Source of the DNA: CAZUGA01 sp964619885
GTDB lineage: Bacteria > Pseudomonadota > Gammaproteobacteria > Methylococcales > UBA1147
DNA length: 64,000 bases
Assembly (NCBI GenBank): GCA_964619885.1
Contig: CAZUGA010000009.1
Span: 50,618 to 114,617, forward strand
Direction of reading: 5' to 3'
Shown: positions 15,537 through 25,028 of the stretch, in pieces
Layout of the letters: each line of letters starts with the position of its first letter
Position numbering within the stretch: the first letter of the stretch is position 1
Made by a program: the position numbers and the translations under genes
The notes under the pieces: generated by a model
What the model saw: only the letters and a program-made list of their open reading frames with translations
Database searches by the model: none
What the model was told of the DNA's origin: nothing

Positions 15537-16974
15537 TTAGAATTTGGCTGTACCTGCAGCATCAAAGGACTCCAAAATATTTCTTAGAGTCTTAATATCA
15601 ATTTGGATGAAGCGAAATAACGCGAATATTAATCCCAATCCACAAAGACTGGCCGCGCTAAGAATCAGCAATGTTACCCGTGCCTTGGAATCGATCAGGA
15701 CCAGAGCCAAAACAGCAAGTAGCGGAACCAGTGCCGCCAGACAAATATAAGCATAGGTTCTTTTTTCTATCTTGGCGATCAATCTCCGTTCATGTTCGGT
15801 TTTAGATACGCCGGGCAGAAACCGCGGATAAGCGGCTTTGATGCAGAAGGCGGTAATCAAAAAAAACGGATAGACAGAAGTTATCATGCCGCAAAGCAGC
15901 AACGACCCAAAAAAATGTGTATAGTCCGGGGCCGACAACGTGCCCGTGCTGAAATGCAATGCCATTGGGTAGGCGATCCCAGCCAGACACCATAACGCAA
16001 TATTGATTAGGGCGCCGTAGTGACCAAGTTTCAAACAACGACTCCGCAATTGTTTTGTGCCTGATTCTTCATCTGTAGCGACACTTTGTTTGATTGACTT
16101 AAGGATCGGATGGGCTAAGTATAAAAACCACCCAAGGCCAAGCGGAAATGCCAGCAGATTAATCACCAATTGGATATCCCAAAAGGTTTTCTGCGCTATG
16201 GCGGGTAGCCCGACAATTATTTCGTTATAGTTGTAATAGTAATTGAATAAACCCGCCATAATGTTGGGCACTATCGCGGCGACTATGAGTATAGGAAGCG
16301 CATTTCGGCGTAATCGATCGATCAGACCGGCGGATTTTGGGTGAACCATTGCGTAAGCGCCAGGTTCATGACAGATGCTCAATTCTCTGGCCAGTGCTGT
16401 GCCAGTGGCAATTCGATCCCCGGGTCTGGGTGTGATGCATTTTTTAAGGATCTCGACCAATCCCGGCGCTATAGTGCGATGGGCAGCTGTAATCTTGATC
16501 TCTTGTTTGCGTGTTTCGATCAGGTCAGTCATCGCTCGAAGCAAGCCCATTTCAGTAGTTTGATTGGGATAGGGGCGTGTACCAAACAATAATTGCCACA
16601 AGCTTATTCCCAATGAATAAATATCGCTTCGGCCATCCAGATCTTTGACGCTTTGCTTAAATTCCGGGTGACAGGCTTCCATCTGTTCCGGTGACATATA
16701 AGCCATACTTCCACCCAAATATTCGTTCGATGTATTCGTCCAGGCATTTCGGGAAATTGAAAACCTGATAGCGGTATTCCAAATCCAACTTGATGAGTTC
16801 AACTAATGTAAGCCATTTTTGATTGGGCTGGTTCGGCAAAAAATTGTTTAAGTCTGGAGGGCTTTTCCGTGATCGCCAAGCTTCGGTGAACCGTTCAAGG
16901 GCCAATAATATTGATGGCCCTATAGTAATAAACGAAGGAGATTGTTGGTCTGGCTCCATGTTTTTATTCTTCAA
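15537..16974 (-). pseudogene. Receptor-type serine/threonine kinase gene with the catalytic core deleted and a frame change
   Basis: Two overlapping frames make one broken gene. The first (TTG at 16974 or ATG at 16959) encodes the N-terminal extension typical of ECF-associated bacterial kinases (TLVELIKLDLEYRY ... KCLDEYIERI). The second, in another phase, resumes in the middle of a kinase domain at the activation loop (EYLGGSMAYMSPEQMEA), continues DLDGRSDIYSLGISLWQLLFGTR and ends in about six membrane helices. The ATP-binding lobe, catalytic HRD loop and DFG motif (roughly 200 residues) are absent. The junction is near 16718-16735, where GAATA occurs twice, fitting a deletion between short repeats. 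The product cannot be an active kinase. It is divergent from the ECF sigma factor gene, as kinase/ECF pairs often are. Confidence 0.85.
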
Positions 16975-17256
16975 CGCTTCCTTGGTCCGTATACAAACAT
17001 GCCGGATTTTCGATTCGGCCCGTGAACAGTTGTCTCATAACCGGGCAATTGTACTCCCGGTGGATGTCATTCGGTACTGCACGCCCAGCCGATTGTCGAA
17101 CAAGATTATGGGATTGTTCGAATGCTTGAATAAATGTCGCTGCCGTTCAATTTGAATTGCGATGAATCGGAAGCTTATCAAAAGAAAATATTATTCCAAT
17201 ACATCCCGTAAAGACCGGTTCGGTATAATAACAAGCATGCAATAAGGAGCATTCTA

Positions 17257-17862
17257 TTGAAGGAATTACCGGATAACCGCCTGGAAAACGCGATACGCGC
17301 CCGGGAACGCGAGGCGTTGGCCGAATATATGGAAAAAAAGCGGTCCGTGTTGTTGGCGTTAATCCGACGAAACATGAGTGCTTCGTTAGCACGGAAAGTT
17401 GACCCTCAGGATGTTTTACAGGAGGTAGCGATCCATGCGTTTAACGGGTTGGCGGAGGTTGATTTGACTCGGGTCTCCCCGTACGCATGGCTATGTCGAT
17501 TGGCGGAGCAGCGCATAATAGACGCGCACCGGCGCTACTTTAGTGCCGGTAAACGTTCGGCGCATGTAGAGGTCGGATTGTACGATCCCAGGTCGGCGGA
17601 TCATTCCGGCGCCTTTGCCGACATCTTGGTTGCAAGCCTGACTACACCGACACAATTCATCGCCCGGGATGAGAAAACTCGAGCCCTGTTAGAACAATTC
17701 GAGCGGCTTTCACCAGAAGTTCGTGAGGCGCTTAGCTTACGCTATGTAAACGGTTTATCGTTGCAAGATATAGCACGGAAATTGGGTAAGAGTGAGGGTA
17801 GCGTCCGTGTGATGCTGAGTCGCGGAGTGAAGAAACTTAAAGTCAGTATGGAGAAAGATTGA
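17257..17862 (+). CDS. ECF-like sigma-70 family RNA polymerase sigma factor
   Basis: A 201-residue sigma factor. Region 2 is visible as VDPQDVLQEVAIHAFNGL followed by SPYAWLCRLAEQRIIDAHRR. Region 4, a helix-turn-helix, reads LSPEVREALSLRYVNGLSLQ ... IARKLGKSEGSVRVML. The start is a TTG with a perfect AAGGAG seven bases upstream; no ATG fits. This type of ECF factor (planctomycete-like) is often encoded beside a membrane Ser/Thr kinase in place of an anti-sigma factor, matching the divergent kinase remnant here. It may drive the exporter or phosphatase genes, but I could not find a repeated ECF promoter motif. Confidence 0.9.
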   Translation: MKELPDNRLENAIRAREREALAEYMEKKRSVLLALIRRNMSASLARKVDPQDVLQEVAIHAFNGLAEVDLTRVSPYAWLCRLAEQRIIDAHRRYFSAGKRSAHVEVGLYDPRSADHSGAFADILVASLTTPTQFIARDEKTRALLEQFERLSPEVREALSLRYVNGLSLQDIARKLGKSEGSVRVMLSRGVKKLKVSMEKD

Positions 17863-17948
17863 TTTAGCGTAAACCAAGGTCCAATAAACACATTGCGTCG
17901 TGGGGTTGGTGCTCGATAAGCACGCGGTATTTTTTGATCTGAGTGGCG

Positions 17949-18370
17949 CTATACAAACCGCAGCTCGTTTCCTATCTGATCGTTAACAATTCCAATTTCT
18001 TCGTGACTGAATTTTTCATCAAAGTCTGTAGCTAAAATTAAATTGGTTTTTGTAAGGCCAGGCCAGATAACCTATCGGCAAGTTCCCGGCTTTGATTGAT
18101 CGATGCCGACGTGAATGGTGTTTTTCATAGCAATTGTCGATCCTGTATCACCCGTTGAATTCTCAACGTCAAATCCAACCAATAAGGCCTGTCGCCCTCG
18201 AGAGACACATAATCAATAGCGTTTATCACCATTCGGTCGAAAAAGCCGGTATGGAGTCGCTTTGTCACGACATCGTGCCATTCAATGTTTATACAACACT
18301 TTGAATTAAAGCCGTATGTTACTGATTTAATGTAAATAGAAAAATTGGACCGTAAATTGCCTAACTTCAA
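17949..18370 (-). pseudogene. Possible remnant of an unrecognised protein-coding gene
   Basis: On the minus strand an 81-codon frame (18125-18370) ends in TGA, but protein-like sequence continues in the same frame (SINQSRELADRLSGLALQK). After a frame change it goes on as TNLILATDFDEKFSHEEIGI and stops at 17949. Three consecutive protein-like segments interrupted by a stop and a shift suggest decay. I do not recognise the family, and the reading could be chance. The flanking parts of the 17863-18742 gap hold nothing else I can support. Confidence 0.25.
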
Positions 18371-18742
18371 GAAAATGCCTATTCGGTGAACACGTGTATT
18401 GATCGAGATATTGATCGATAAACGAATATAGTATGTCGCAGAAATTCTTAAAATTTGAACTTTTTTGATTGAATATGGGATTAACCCAGGAGAATCTGAA
18501 CAATTCGATCTTTACCGGGTTTGGATTTGATGGCTTCGAACAACGCGTGAAATTTTAGTGTACCGGACAATCAATCGGTTGTCGCGGGACAGTGAAGTCG
18601 TGAAAACTTAGGAGCTGAATTTAACGTACTTTGAATCTTGTGTCGATCGGGTCAATATTCCGGACGGATTTTTCGAATTGGCAGTTGTTTTTTGATAGAC
18701 CCGTTATGCCACCGCCCACCTCTTGAAAAAAGTGAAGCTATT

Positions 18743-20068
18743 ATGAACGAACCGACAAAAAAAGAAAGAATTGCCGTTTTGGGCGGCGGAATTTCCGGAT
18801 TGAGCGTGGCCTGGTTGCTCAAAAACCGGGGTATTGATGTCCGATTACTTGAATCGTCGGATCAGGTTGGAGGATTAGCCAGAAGCTTCGAATGGCATGG
18901 GGTTAAATGCGATATTGCTCCGCACCGGCTTTTCACGAATGATCAGGACACGTTGAGAACCCTATTGGATTTAGTTCCGATGAATGCTCATAAACGAAAG
19001 AGTAAAATCTTCATGGGCAATCGGGTGATCCGGGATCCCATTAATCCCATTGAACTGGTCTTAAAATTTCCGCCTAAGACCAGCATAAGTTTGGTTTGGG
19101 GGTTTTTGTTCAGGCCCAATTTACCGGAAGACTCGTTCGAGTCCATGGCCCTGAATAATTTTGGACGTGGCTTGTACGATTTCTTTTTTAAGCCCTATAC
19201 ACGAAAATTATTCGGTGTATCGCCCCGAGAAATTTCCGCTGCTTGGGGTAAACAAAAACTTCGATCTTCCGGGCTTGCGGATGCGTTCAAGCGAAACTCT
19301 AAAACTTTCTTCAAGGGGTTTTATTATCCCGAGCAGGGAGGCTATCAAGCGATCAGCAATGCATTTTACGAAGATATTAGCGATTCGGTAACATTGAATG
19401 CCAAAGTCACCGGTTTGGAACAATCCCAAAAAGGCATCTCCGCGGTTAAATATGAGCATAATGGCCGTGAACAGAAATTCGAATGCGATCGGGTAATTTC
19501 GACCATTCCGTCGACAGTTCTCGGCCATATGCTCGGGCACCAAATAAATTTGAGGTTTAAGCCTGTCCAGATCGTATACCTCAATATTAATAAGCCAAGG
19601 GTCATGTCCTATCATTGGATATATTTCGGCGATGGTGATGTTGTGATCAACCGTTTGGCTGAATTCAAAAATTTTAGCGGCGACCATAATGCCGAAGACA
19701 ATACTGTTCTTTGCGCCGAAGTGACCGTTGAAACAGACAATCCTGTTGAGCATGTGTTGACCGCCTTAGAAAAATATCGGTTGATCGACCGTAACGAGGT
19801 GATCGATAGCTTAGTAGTACCCATTAAATGTGGCTATCCGATTTACGACAAAGGTTACGAAACACAAAGAATAGATGCGCTAGATTTTTTTAATGGTTTT
19901 AACAATCTTCACCTGGTCGGTCGGAATGCTGAGTTTAGACACATCGATATTGACGAGGACTTTGCCTCGGCCAATCTATTGATCAATCGACTGTACGGTG
20001 AGCTAAGCGTTGTTGGATATGAAACCGAACAAATTTTCGACGGACAGGAGATTGCGTCCACAGTTTAA
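18743..20068 (+). CDS. FAD-dependent amine-oxidase-like oxidoreductase (protoporphyrinogen oxidase/UDP-galactopyranose mutase-like fold)
   Basis: 441 residues from ATG 18743; the frame is open upstream to 18638, but the Rossmann motif starts only seven residues after MNEPTKKER, so the shorter form is right. The dinucleotide-binding motif AVLGGGISGLSVAWLL is followed by the FAD ribose Glu (RLLESSDQVGGLARSF) and, near the C terminus, LHLVGRNAEFRHIDIDEDF, a typical second FAD contact. Members of this family oxidise amines or porphyrinogens, or rearrange sugars. With a GT39-like glycosyltransferase next door, a role in envelope glycan or lipid modification is plausible. The substrate is unknown. 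Confidence 0.8.
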   Translation: MNEPTKKERIAVLGGGISGLSVAWLLKNRGIDVRLLESSDQVGGLARSFEWHGVKCDIAPHRLFTNDQDTLRTLLDLVPMNAHKRKSKIFMGNRVIRDPINPIELVLKFPPKTSISLVWGFLFRPNLPEDSFESMALNNFGRGLYDFFFKPYTRKLFGVSPREISAAWGKQKLRSSGLADAFKRNSKTFFKGFYYPEQGGYQAISNAFYEDISDSVTLNAKVTGLEQSQKGISAVKYEHNGREQKFECDRVISTIPSTVLGHMLGHQINLRFKPVQIVYLNINKPRVMSYHWIYFGDGDVVINRLAEFKNFSGDHNAEDNTVLCAEVTVETDNPVEHVLTALEKYRLIDRNEVIDSLVVPIKCGYPIYDKGYETQRIDALDFFNGFNNLHLVGRNAEFRHIDIDEDFASANLLINRLYGELSVVGYETEQIFDGQEIASTV

Positions 20069-20178
20069 TTGACGGACGGCTTGTTTATTTCTGTCCCTGA
20101 TACTTTTAGGACAGCGTGATAATTTATCGCCGACGGGTCGATATATAATAATAATTTGCATACGGATTCGAGGCGACA

Positions 20179-21519
20179 ATGAGGGTGTTTGTGTTTTTAT
20201 CGGCCGTCGCAGCCTGCGCGGCAGCGCTTGTATTCGGTTTAATTCCAGAACTGAAATCCACTTTTCCAAGCCTTTACAAGATCTACTTCTTTCCGGATGG
20301 ATACGACAAAATTGCGCTGAATCTGCTGCAGGGTTATGGCTACCGTTTTTACCCGGAAAGCACGCAAACCATGGTAAGGACCCCGCTGTATCCGTTCGTA
20401 CTTGCATCCGTTTTCTATTTTTTCGGAAAAAACCTTGCCGCAGCTCAGGTTTTGAATCTCTTATTCGGTTTATTTACCGCCTGTTTAATTTTCCTGATTT
20501 CGAAGCATTGTTTGCTTAGGGCTGGCCATAAACCCTCTACAAGTCGACTAATGCTTCCGGCCGTTGTATTTTTATTGCACCCCGCTGTTATATTGGCCGA
20601 GACCCGGGGAGGCGTCGAGAGTCTGTTAATGTTGCTTATAACCGGCTTTATTTATTGTTTATACAAGGCCTTTAGCGTAGGGTCGATTGGCAGTTATGTT
20701 GTTGCGGGGGTAGTATTTGGTTTGGTTCTGCTCGCCAAGAGTAGTCCAGCGCTTTTTGCATTTTTTTTAATCGCTTATGCGTTTCTACTGAGTAAGCGCC
20801 AGTCCATTAGCGTGTCTCGATTTTGTATAAACTTGGGCGCTTTTTTTTTGGTTTGCGCGTTGCTTTATTCTCCGTGGATCGTACGCAATTACTGGTTGAC
20901 CGGTGAAATTGTGCCTACCGCAACCATCAAAGGATTTGTCGCGCATCAAGGGTTTTATTTGAATAAGAATTATTTTTCCGGCCGGCAAGCCGGTGTGCTG
21001 TTTAGAGAGGATGCGGACCGGCAGAATTTATTGCTGGATGAGTTTGGATTGGAAACCTACGAGCGGAAATATCTTAAGCATTTTTATACCCCCAATGACG
21101 AACTCAATTTTGACAACCATCTGTTCAAAGAGGTAGTTCAGCAGTACCAGACCTCACCCCTATTTTTTGCGAAGGCAGTAGGGCTCAATTTCGTTGGATT
21201 TTGGTTCAAGGGACGTACCAGCAATTCGACGGTACTTAATATGGTGGTAACACTGCCATTATTGGTACTATTTATTTTTGGCTTGCGTGAAGCTTATTTG
21301 AGAAAAATTGATGTTGTACCAATACTATTATTTATTGCTGCATTCCTGATACCCCACCTCCTGACATTAGGCTTAACCCGCTATCACGTCCCAATTATTC
21401 CGCTACTTATCATCGTGGCGATGCTTCCGTTTCAAACCGGCAACTACCCTCGTCTGATCAACTTGCATGACATTCGCTCTCGGGTGTTAAGAAATAAATT
21501 GCGTAGAATCATATTCTAA
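20179..21519 (+). CDS. Polytopic membrane glycosyltransferase of the GT39/ArnT-like type
   Basis: 446 residues with many membrane helices (for example FVFLSAVAACAAALVFGLIP near the N terminus, LLFGLFTACLIFLIS, VVAGVVFGLVLLAK, CINLGAFFLVCALLYSPW, VTLPLLVLFIFGL and LIIVAMLPF). The early segment GYGYRFYPESTQTMVRTPLY matches the first periplasmic loop of lipid-linked sugar transferases, with the R-T-P-L-Y-P motif preceding a helix. Such enzymes move sugars from polyprenyl phosphate to lipid or protein in the periplasm. GAGG lies six bases before the ATG. It probably works with the neighbouring FAD enzyme on an envelope glycan. Confidence 0.8.
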   Translation: MRVFVFLSAVAACAAALVFGLIPELKSTFPSLYKIYFFPDGYDKIALNLLQGYGYRFYPESTQTMVRTPLYPFVLASVFYFFGKNLAAAQVLNLLFGLFTACLIFLISKHCLLRAGHKPSTSRLMLPAVVFLLHPAVILAETRGGVESLLMLLITGFIYCLYKAFSVGSIGSYVVAGVVFGLVLLAKSSPALFAFFLIAYAFLLSKRQSISVSRFCINLGAFFLVCALLYSPWIVRNYWLTGEIVPTATIKGFVAHQGFYLNKNYFSGRQAGVLFREDADRQNLLLDEFGLETYERKYLKHFYTPNDELNFDNHLFKEVVQQYQTSPLFFAKAVGLNFVGFWFKGRTSNSTVLNMVVTLPLLVLFIFGLREAYLRKIDVVPILLFIAAFLIPHLLTLGLTRYHVPIIPLLIIVAMLPFQTGNYPRLINLHDIRSRVLRNKLRRIIF

Positions 21520-21540
21520 GCGCGACGTTCAGGATAGAAT

Positions 21541-21575
21541 ATCCGCCTGCAGCTTAGCTCTGCAGGCGGATTTCT
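21541..21575 (+). terminator. Stem-loop terminator after the glycosyltransferase gene
   Basis: ATCCGCCTGCAG (21541-21552) and CTGCAGGCGGAT (21560-21571) form a perfect 12-bp stem with a seven-base loop, followed by a short T-rich tail. It lies 22 bases after the stop codon. The tail is weak, but the stem is very stable. Confidence 0.8.
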
Positions 21576-21622
21576 AGATTTAGATGGAAGCAAATTTATA
21601 TCGTACCAATCAGTAAGCTGTG

Positions 21623-22619
21623 ATGACTTATAAATTTCACTCTGTGACATACCTAATATTTGCGTTGCTATTGGGGTGTGTCGGACAACAATCCGCGCCG
21701 GAAACATCGCCGAAGGCTGATATTCTTGCCGGCCTGGGTGACAACCATTTCACAATAACGACCGAGAATGACGAGGTTCAGGCGTACTTCGACCGTGGAT
21801 TGATCCTGGCTTACGCGTTCAATCACCAGGAATCAGCTGCAGCGTTCCAAAAAGCGATAGACACCGACCCGTTATGCGCGATGTGCTACTGGGGGTTGGC
21901 CTATGTGTTGGGCCCCAATATCAATGCGCCCATGGAACCGTCCGCGGTTGCCAAGGCGTATTCGGCGGTTCAGCGGGCAAACGCGCTGTCTCGCGGAATT
22001 AGCCCGATAGAGAAGGCTGCGTAATGCATTGATGTACCGTTACAGCAGCACGATTCTAGACGATCGTTCCGCACTGGACAGCGCCTACGCGAATGCGGTC
22101 TGGCATTTTGCCCGCGGGATGGCTTTTGTGGCCAAATCGGATTTGCTGCATGCTGATGCGGAATTGCGGGCGCTAAGAAAAATCACTGCTGAGCCAAAAA
22201 TTGCCGAGATGTCCATTTGGGACATGAACACTATGCGGCAAATACTAGACATTGCTATTTATATGTTGGGGGGTGAAATCGCCGCCGCGCAAGGAGAAAC
22301 CGAACTTGCGGTCAAATATCTAAGCAAAGCCGTCGCATTGGAGGATGGCTTGCAATACAACGAGCCTTCGGATTGGGTGTTTTCGGTTCGTCAGGCCTTG
22401 GGTGCCGTATTGATGAGCGCGAATCGATTTTCCGAAGCGGAAACGGTTTACCATGCTGATCTGTTAAAAAACCCGGAAATAGGGTGGTCGTTGTTTGGTT
22501 TGGCAGCGAGTCTTGACGCGCAACAGAAAACCAGCGAGGCGAATCAGGTGCGGTCACGCTTTGACAAAGCTTGGTCGGATGCAGATATTACGCTCAAAGA
22601 ATCGCGAATTCTAAATTAG
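21623..22619 (+). pseudogene. TPR-repeat lipoprotein gene with frameshift and internal deletion
   Basis: The N-terminal frame (ATG 21623, stop near 22024) has a lipoprotein signal (FALLLGCVG) and a TPR-like opening (VQAYFDRGLILAYAFNHQES, CAMCYWGLAYVLGPNIN, ANALSRGISPIEKA). The following frame, out of phase, resumes exactly where relatives continue (LMYRYSS, DDRSALDSAYANAV). It then jumps to the C-terminal TPR region (WHFARGMAFVAKSDLLHADA, YLSKAVALEDGLQYNEPSDW). From what I recall, family members are near 500-550 residues; the two pieces here total about 330, so roughly 200 or more central residues appear to be missing besides the shift near 22020. The gene is probably dead. Function in the family is not well defined. 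Confidence 0.7.
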
Positions 22620-22779
22620 TTGCTATGGGAATATTGGCGCTGCAGTAGCTAGATAATTCCGCTAGAATAGAATCAAATGCCCATCGCCGTTGAGCAACAC
22701 CGTCGAATCGGTTTTTTGAGCACTGTGCGGCACCGTAGAAATTAATTCTGACTTCGGTATTTCTAGCAAGGAAAATCTA

Positions 22780-23940
22780 ATGAACCTACACGAATTCCAG
22801 GCGAAACACCTGCTGGCGGCCTACGACATTCCGGTGCCCACCGGTGTGTCAGCTCGTTCCGCTGACGAGGCGATGAAAATAGCCAAGACTTTGGGCGGTG
22901 AATCTTGGGTGGTCAAGGCGCAGGTTCACGCCGGCGGGCGAGGCAAGGGTGGCGGGGTAAAGATAGTCGACAGCGTTGAGCAAGTCGGCACAGCTGCCGG
23001 AAAGATGCTCGGTAATCGTTTGGTGACTAAGCAGACCGGCGCTAAGGGGCTACCAATCGATGTGGTACTGGTGGAACAGGTCAACGCGATCCGGCGCGAA
23101 CTTTACCTAAGTGCGTTGGTGGATCGTGCTAGCGAGCGCGTATTGTTCATGGCTTCCGCAGCTGGCGGTATGGACATCGAAGAGGTCGCGGCAACCACGC
23201 CTGAAAAATTATTCACCGTCAAAGTCGATCCTGCCGCGGGGTTGCAGCCTTATCAATGCCGTAAATTAGCTTTCTCGATGGGATTGGAGGGTAAGCAAAT
23301 TCCGGAATTGAATAAAATTATGCAGAACATGTATCGTTTGTTTCTGGCCAAGGATGCCAGTCAGATCGAGATCAATCCGTTGGTGGTGACGGTTCAAGGT
23401 GGTTTGATGGCGTTGGATGCAAAGATCAATATTGATGACAACGCGCTTTACTCGCATTTCGATATCTCTGAAATGCGCGATCCAACCCAGGAAGATGAGA
23501 AAGAAATTATCGCACGCCAGTTTGATCTGAACTATATCACGCTGGACGGCAATATTGGTTGTATGGTGAATGGTGCGGGACTGGCCATGGCAACCATGGA
23601 TCTTGTGCAACTGAAAGGCGGTGTACCGGCCAATTTTCTGGATGTCGGTGGGGGTACCGACGCGGCAAAAGTAGCCGAGGCATTCAAACTTATTTTGTCA
23701 GATGAGGGTGTCAAAGCCGTATTGGTGAATATTTTCGGCGGCATTGTCCGTTGCGACGTCATCGCTAACGGTATTCTGGATGCCGTTAAGGACGTTGGGG
23801 TTAGCGTCCCGGTCGTAGTCCGGCTGGAAGGGACCAATGCCGAAGACGGGCGAAATCTTTTACAAAATTCGGGCTTGGATGTTATTGCCGCGGAAGATTT
23901 GGAGCAGGCCGCGATTAAGGTGGTAGAGGCAGCGGCCTGA
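22780..23940 (+). CDS. sucC: Succinyl-CoA synthetase beta subunit (ADP/GDP-forming)
   Basis: 386 residues, the normal length. An ATP-grasp domain starts the protein (MNLHEFQAKHLLAAYDIPVP, KAQVHAGGRGKGGGVK), with metal-binding and ligase motifs downstream (QIEINPLVV, LDAKINIDDNA, NGAGLAMATMD, FLDVGGGTDAAKV, NIFGGIVRCD). With SucD it interconverts succinyl-CoA and succinate with NTP formation in the TCA cycle. AAGGAAAA precedes the ATG. sucD follows 56 bases on in the same operon. Confidence 0.98.
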   Translation: MNLHEFQAKHLLAAYDIPVPTGVSARSADEAMKIAKTLGGESWVVKAQVHAGGRGKGGGVKIVDSVEQVGTAAGKMLGNRLVTKQTGAKGLPIDVVLVEQVNAIRRELYLSALVDRASERVLFMASAAGGMDIEEVAATTPEKLFTVKVDPAAGLQPYQCRKLAFSMGLEGKQIPELNKIMQNMYRLFLAKDASQIEINPLVVTVQGGLMALDAKINIDDNALYSHFDISEMRDPTQEDEKEIIARQFDLNYITLDGNIGCMVNGAGLAMATMDLVQLKGGVPANFLDVGGGTDAAKVAEAFKLILSDEGVKAVLVNIFGGIVRCDVIANGILDAVKDVGVSVPVVVRLEGTNAEDGRNLLQNSGLDVIAAEDLEQAAIKVVEAAA

Positions 23941-23996
23941 GTATCGGCTAATCCCATGAAAATCCAGTTATCAGCGAGGAAGTAAGACGGGGTGCT

Positions 23997-24866
23997 ATGA
24001 GTATATTAATCAATAAAGATACCAAAGTATTGTGCCAGGGGTTTACCGGGAAACAGGGGACTTTCCATTCTGAGCAGGCGCTGGAATACGGAACCCAGCT
24101 GGTCGGGGGCGTAACGCCGGGCCGCGGTGGCACTACCCATCTGGGCTTGCCGGTCTTCAACACGGTATTCGAAGCGGTAGAGCAGACGGGCGCGGAAGCT
24201 TCGGTGATCTACGTGCCCCCCCCGTATGCAGCCGACGCGATTCTGGAAGCTGCCGACGCGGGTATCCAAACCGTAGTTTGCATTACCGAAGGCGTACCGG
24301 TACTGCATATGTTGCGGGTCAAAGCCGCGCTGGCGCACAGTGATACGGTTTTGGTCGGACCGAATTGTCCCGGTGTCATCACCCCAGGCGAATGCAAAAT
24401 CGGCATTATGCCCGGTTTTATTCATCAGTCGGGTCGCATTGGTATCGTTTCGCGCTCGGGAACCTTGACCTATGAGGCAGTCTATCAAACCACGCGGGCG
24501 GGTTTGGGACAGAGTACTTGCGTAGGAATAGGCGGCGACCCGATCCACGGATTAGAATTTGTCGACGTATTAGCGCGCTTTCAGGCGGATGAACAGACCA
24601 AGGGTATTATCATGGTCGGCGAGATCGGCGGCAGCGCCGAGGAAGAGGCCGCGGATTTTATCAAAGCCTCGGTGACCAAACCGGTGGTCGGTTATATCGC
24701 TGGCGTTACGGCGCCGCCTGGTAAACGCATGGGCCATGCCGGCGCGATCGTATCCGGTGGTAAAGGCACGGCTGAGGGTAAATTCGCAGCACTGCAATCG
24801 GCGGGGGTAGAGATCGTTAAATCGCCGACGCAAATGGGCAGCCGCATACTGGAATGTCTTAGCTGA
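23997..24866 (+). CDS. sucD: Succinyl-CoA synthetase alpha subunit
   Basis: 289 residues, full length. The CoA-binding Rossmann domain shows VLCQGFTGKQGTFHSEQAL and GGVTPGRGGTTHLGLPVFN. The active-site histidine that becomes phosphorylated is in the C-terminal domain (KRMGHAGAIVSGGKGTA). It forms the catalytic half of the enzyme with SucC, encoded just upstream. Complete and unremarkable. Confidence 0.98.
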   Translation: MSILINKDTKVLCQGFTGKQGTFHSEQALEYGTQLVGGVTPGRGGTTHLGLPVFNTVFEAVEQTGAEASVIYVPPPYAADAILEAADAGIQTVVCITEGVPVLHMLRVKAALAHSDTVLVGPNCPGVITPGECKIGIMPGFIHQSGRIGIVSRSGTLTYEAVYQTTRAGLGQSTCVGIGGDPIHGLEFVDVLARFQADEQTKGIIMVGEIGGSAEEEAADFIKASVTKPVVGYIAGVTAPPGKRMGHAGAIVSGGKGTAEGKFAALQSAGVEIVKSPTQMGSRILECLS

Positions 24867-25028
24867 AAGCAAGTTAAGTTTTAGTGCTGAAGCACTCGTG
24901 ACGAATTAAAATTCCTGATTGTCACTTTTAACCCGACAACTTCTTAATCGAGGCGACATAAAAGTATCGCCGTGGCGTGCTTCGTTTTCGCATCAAAAAC
25001 ATTTTAACCAGACTGCTTTTAAGACAGC

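Noticed and set aside
24885..24910. Small palindrome AGTGCT-GA-AGCACT after sucD.
   Set aside because: Too short and without a T run to be called a terminator.
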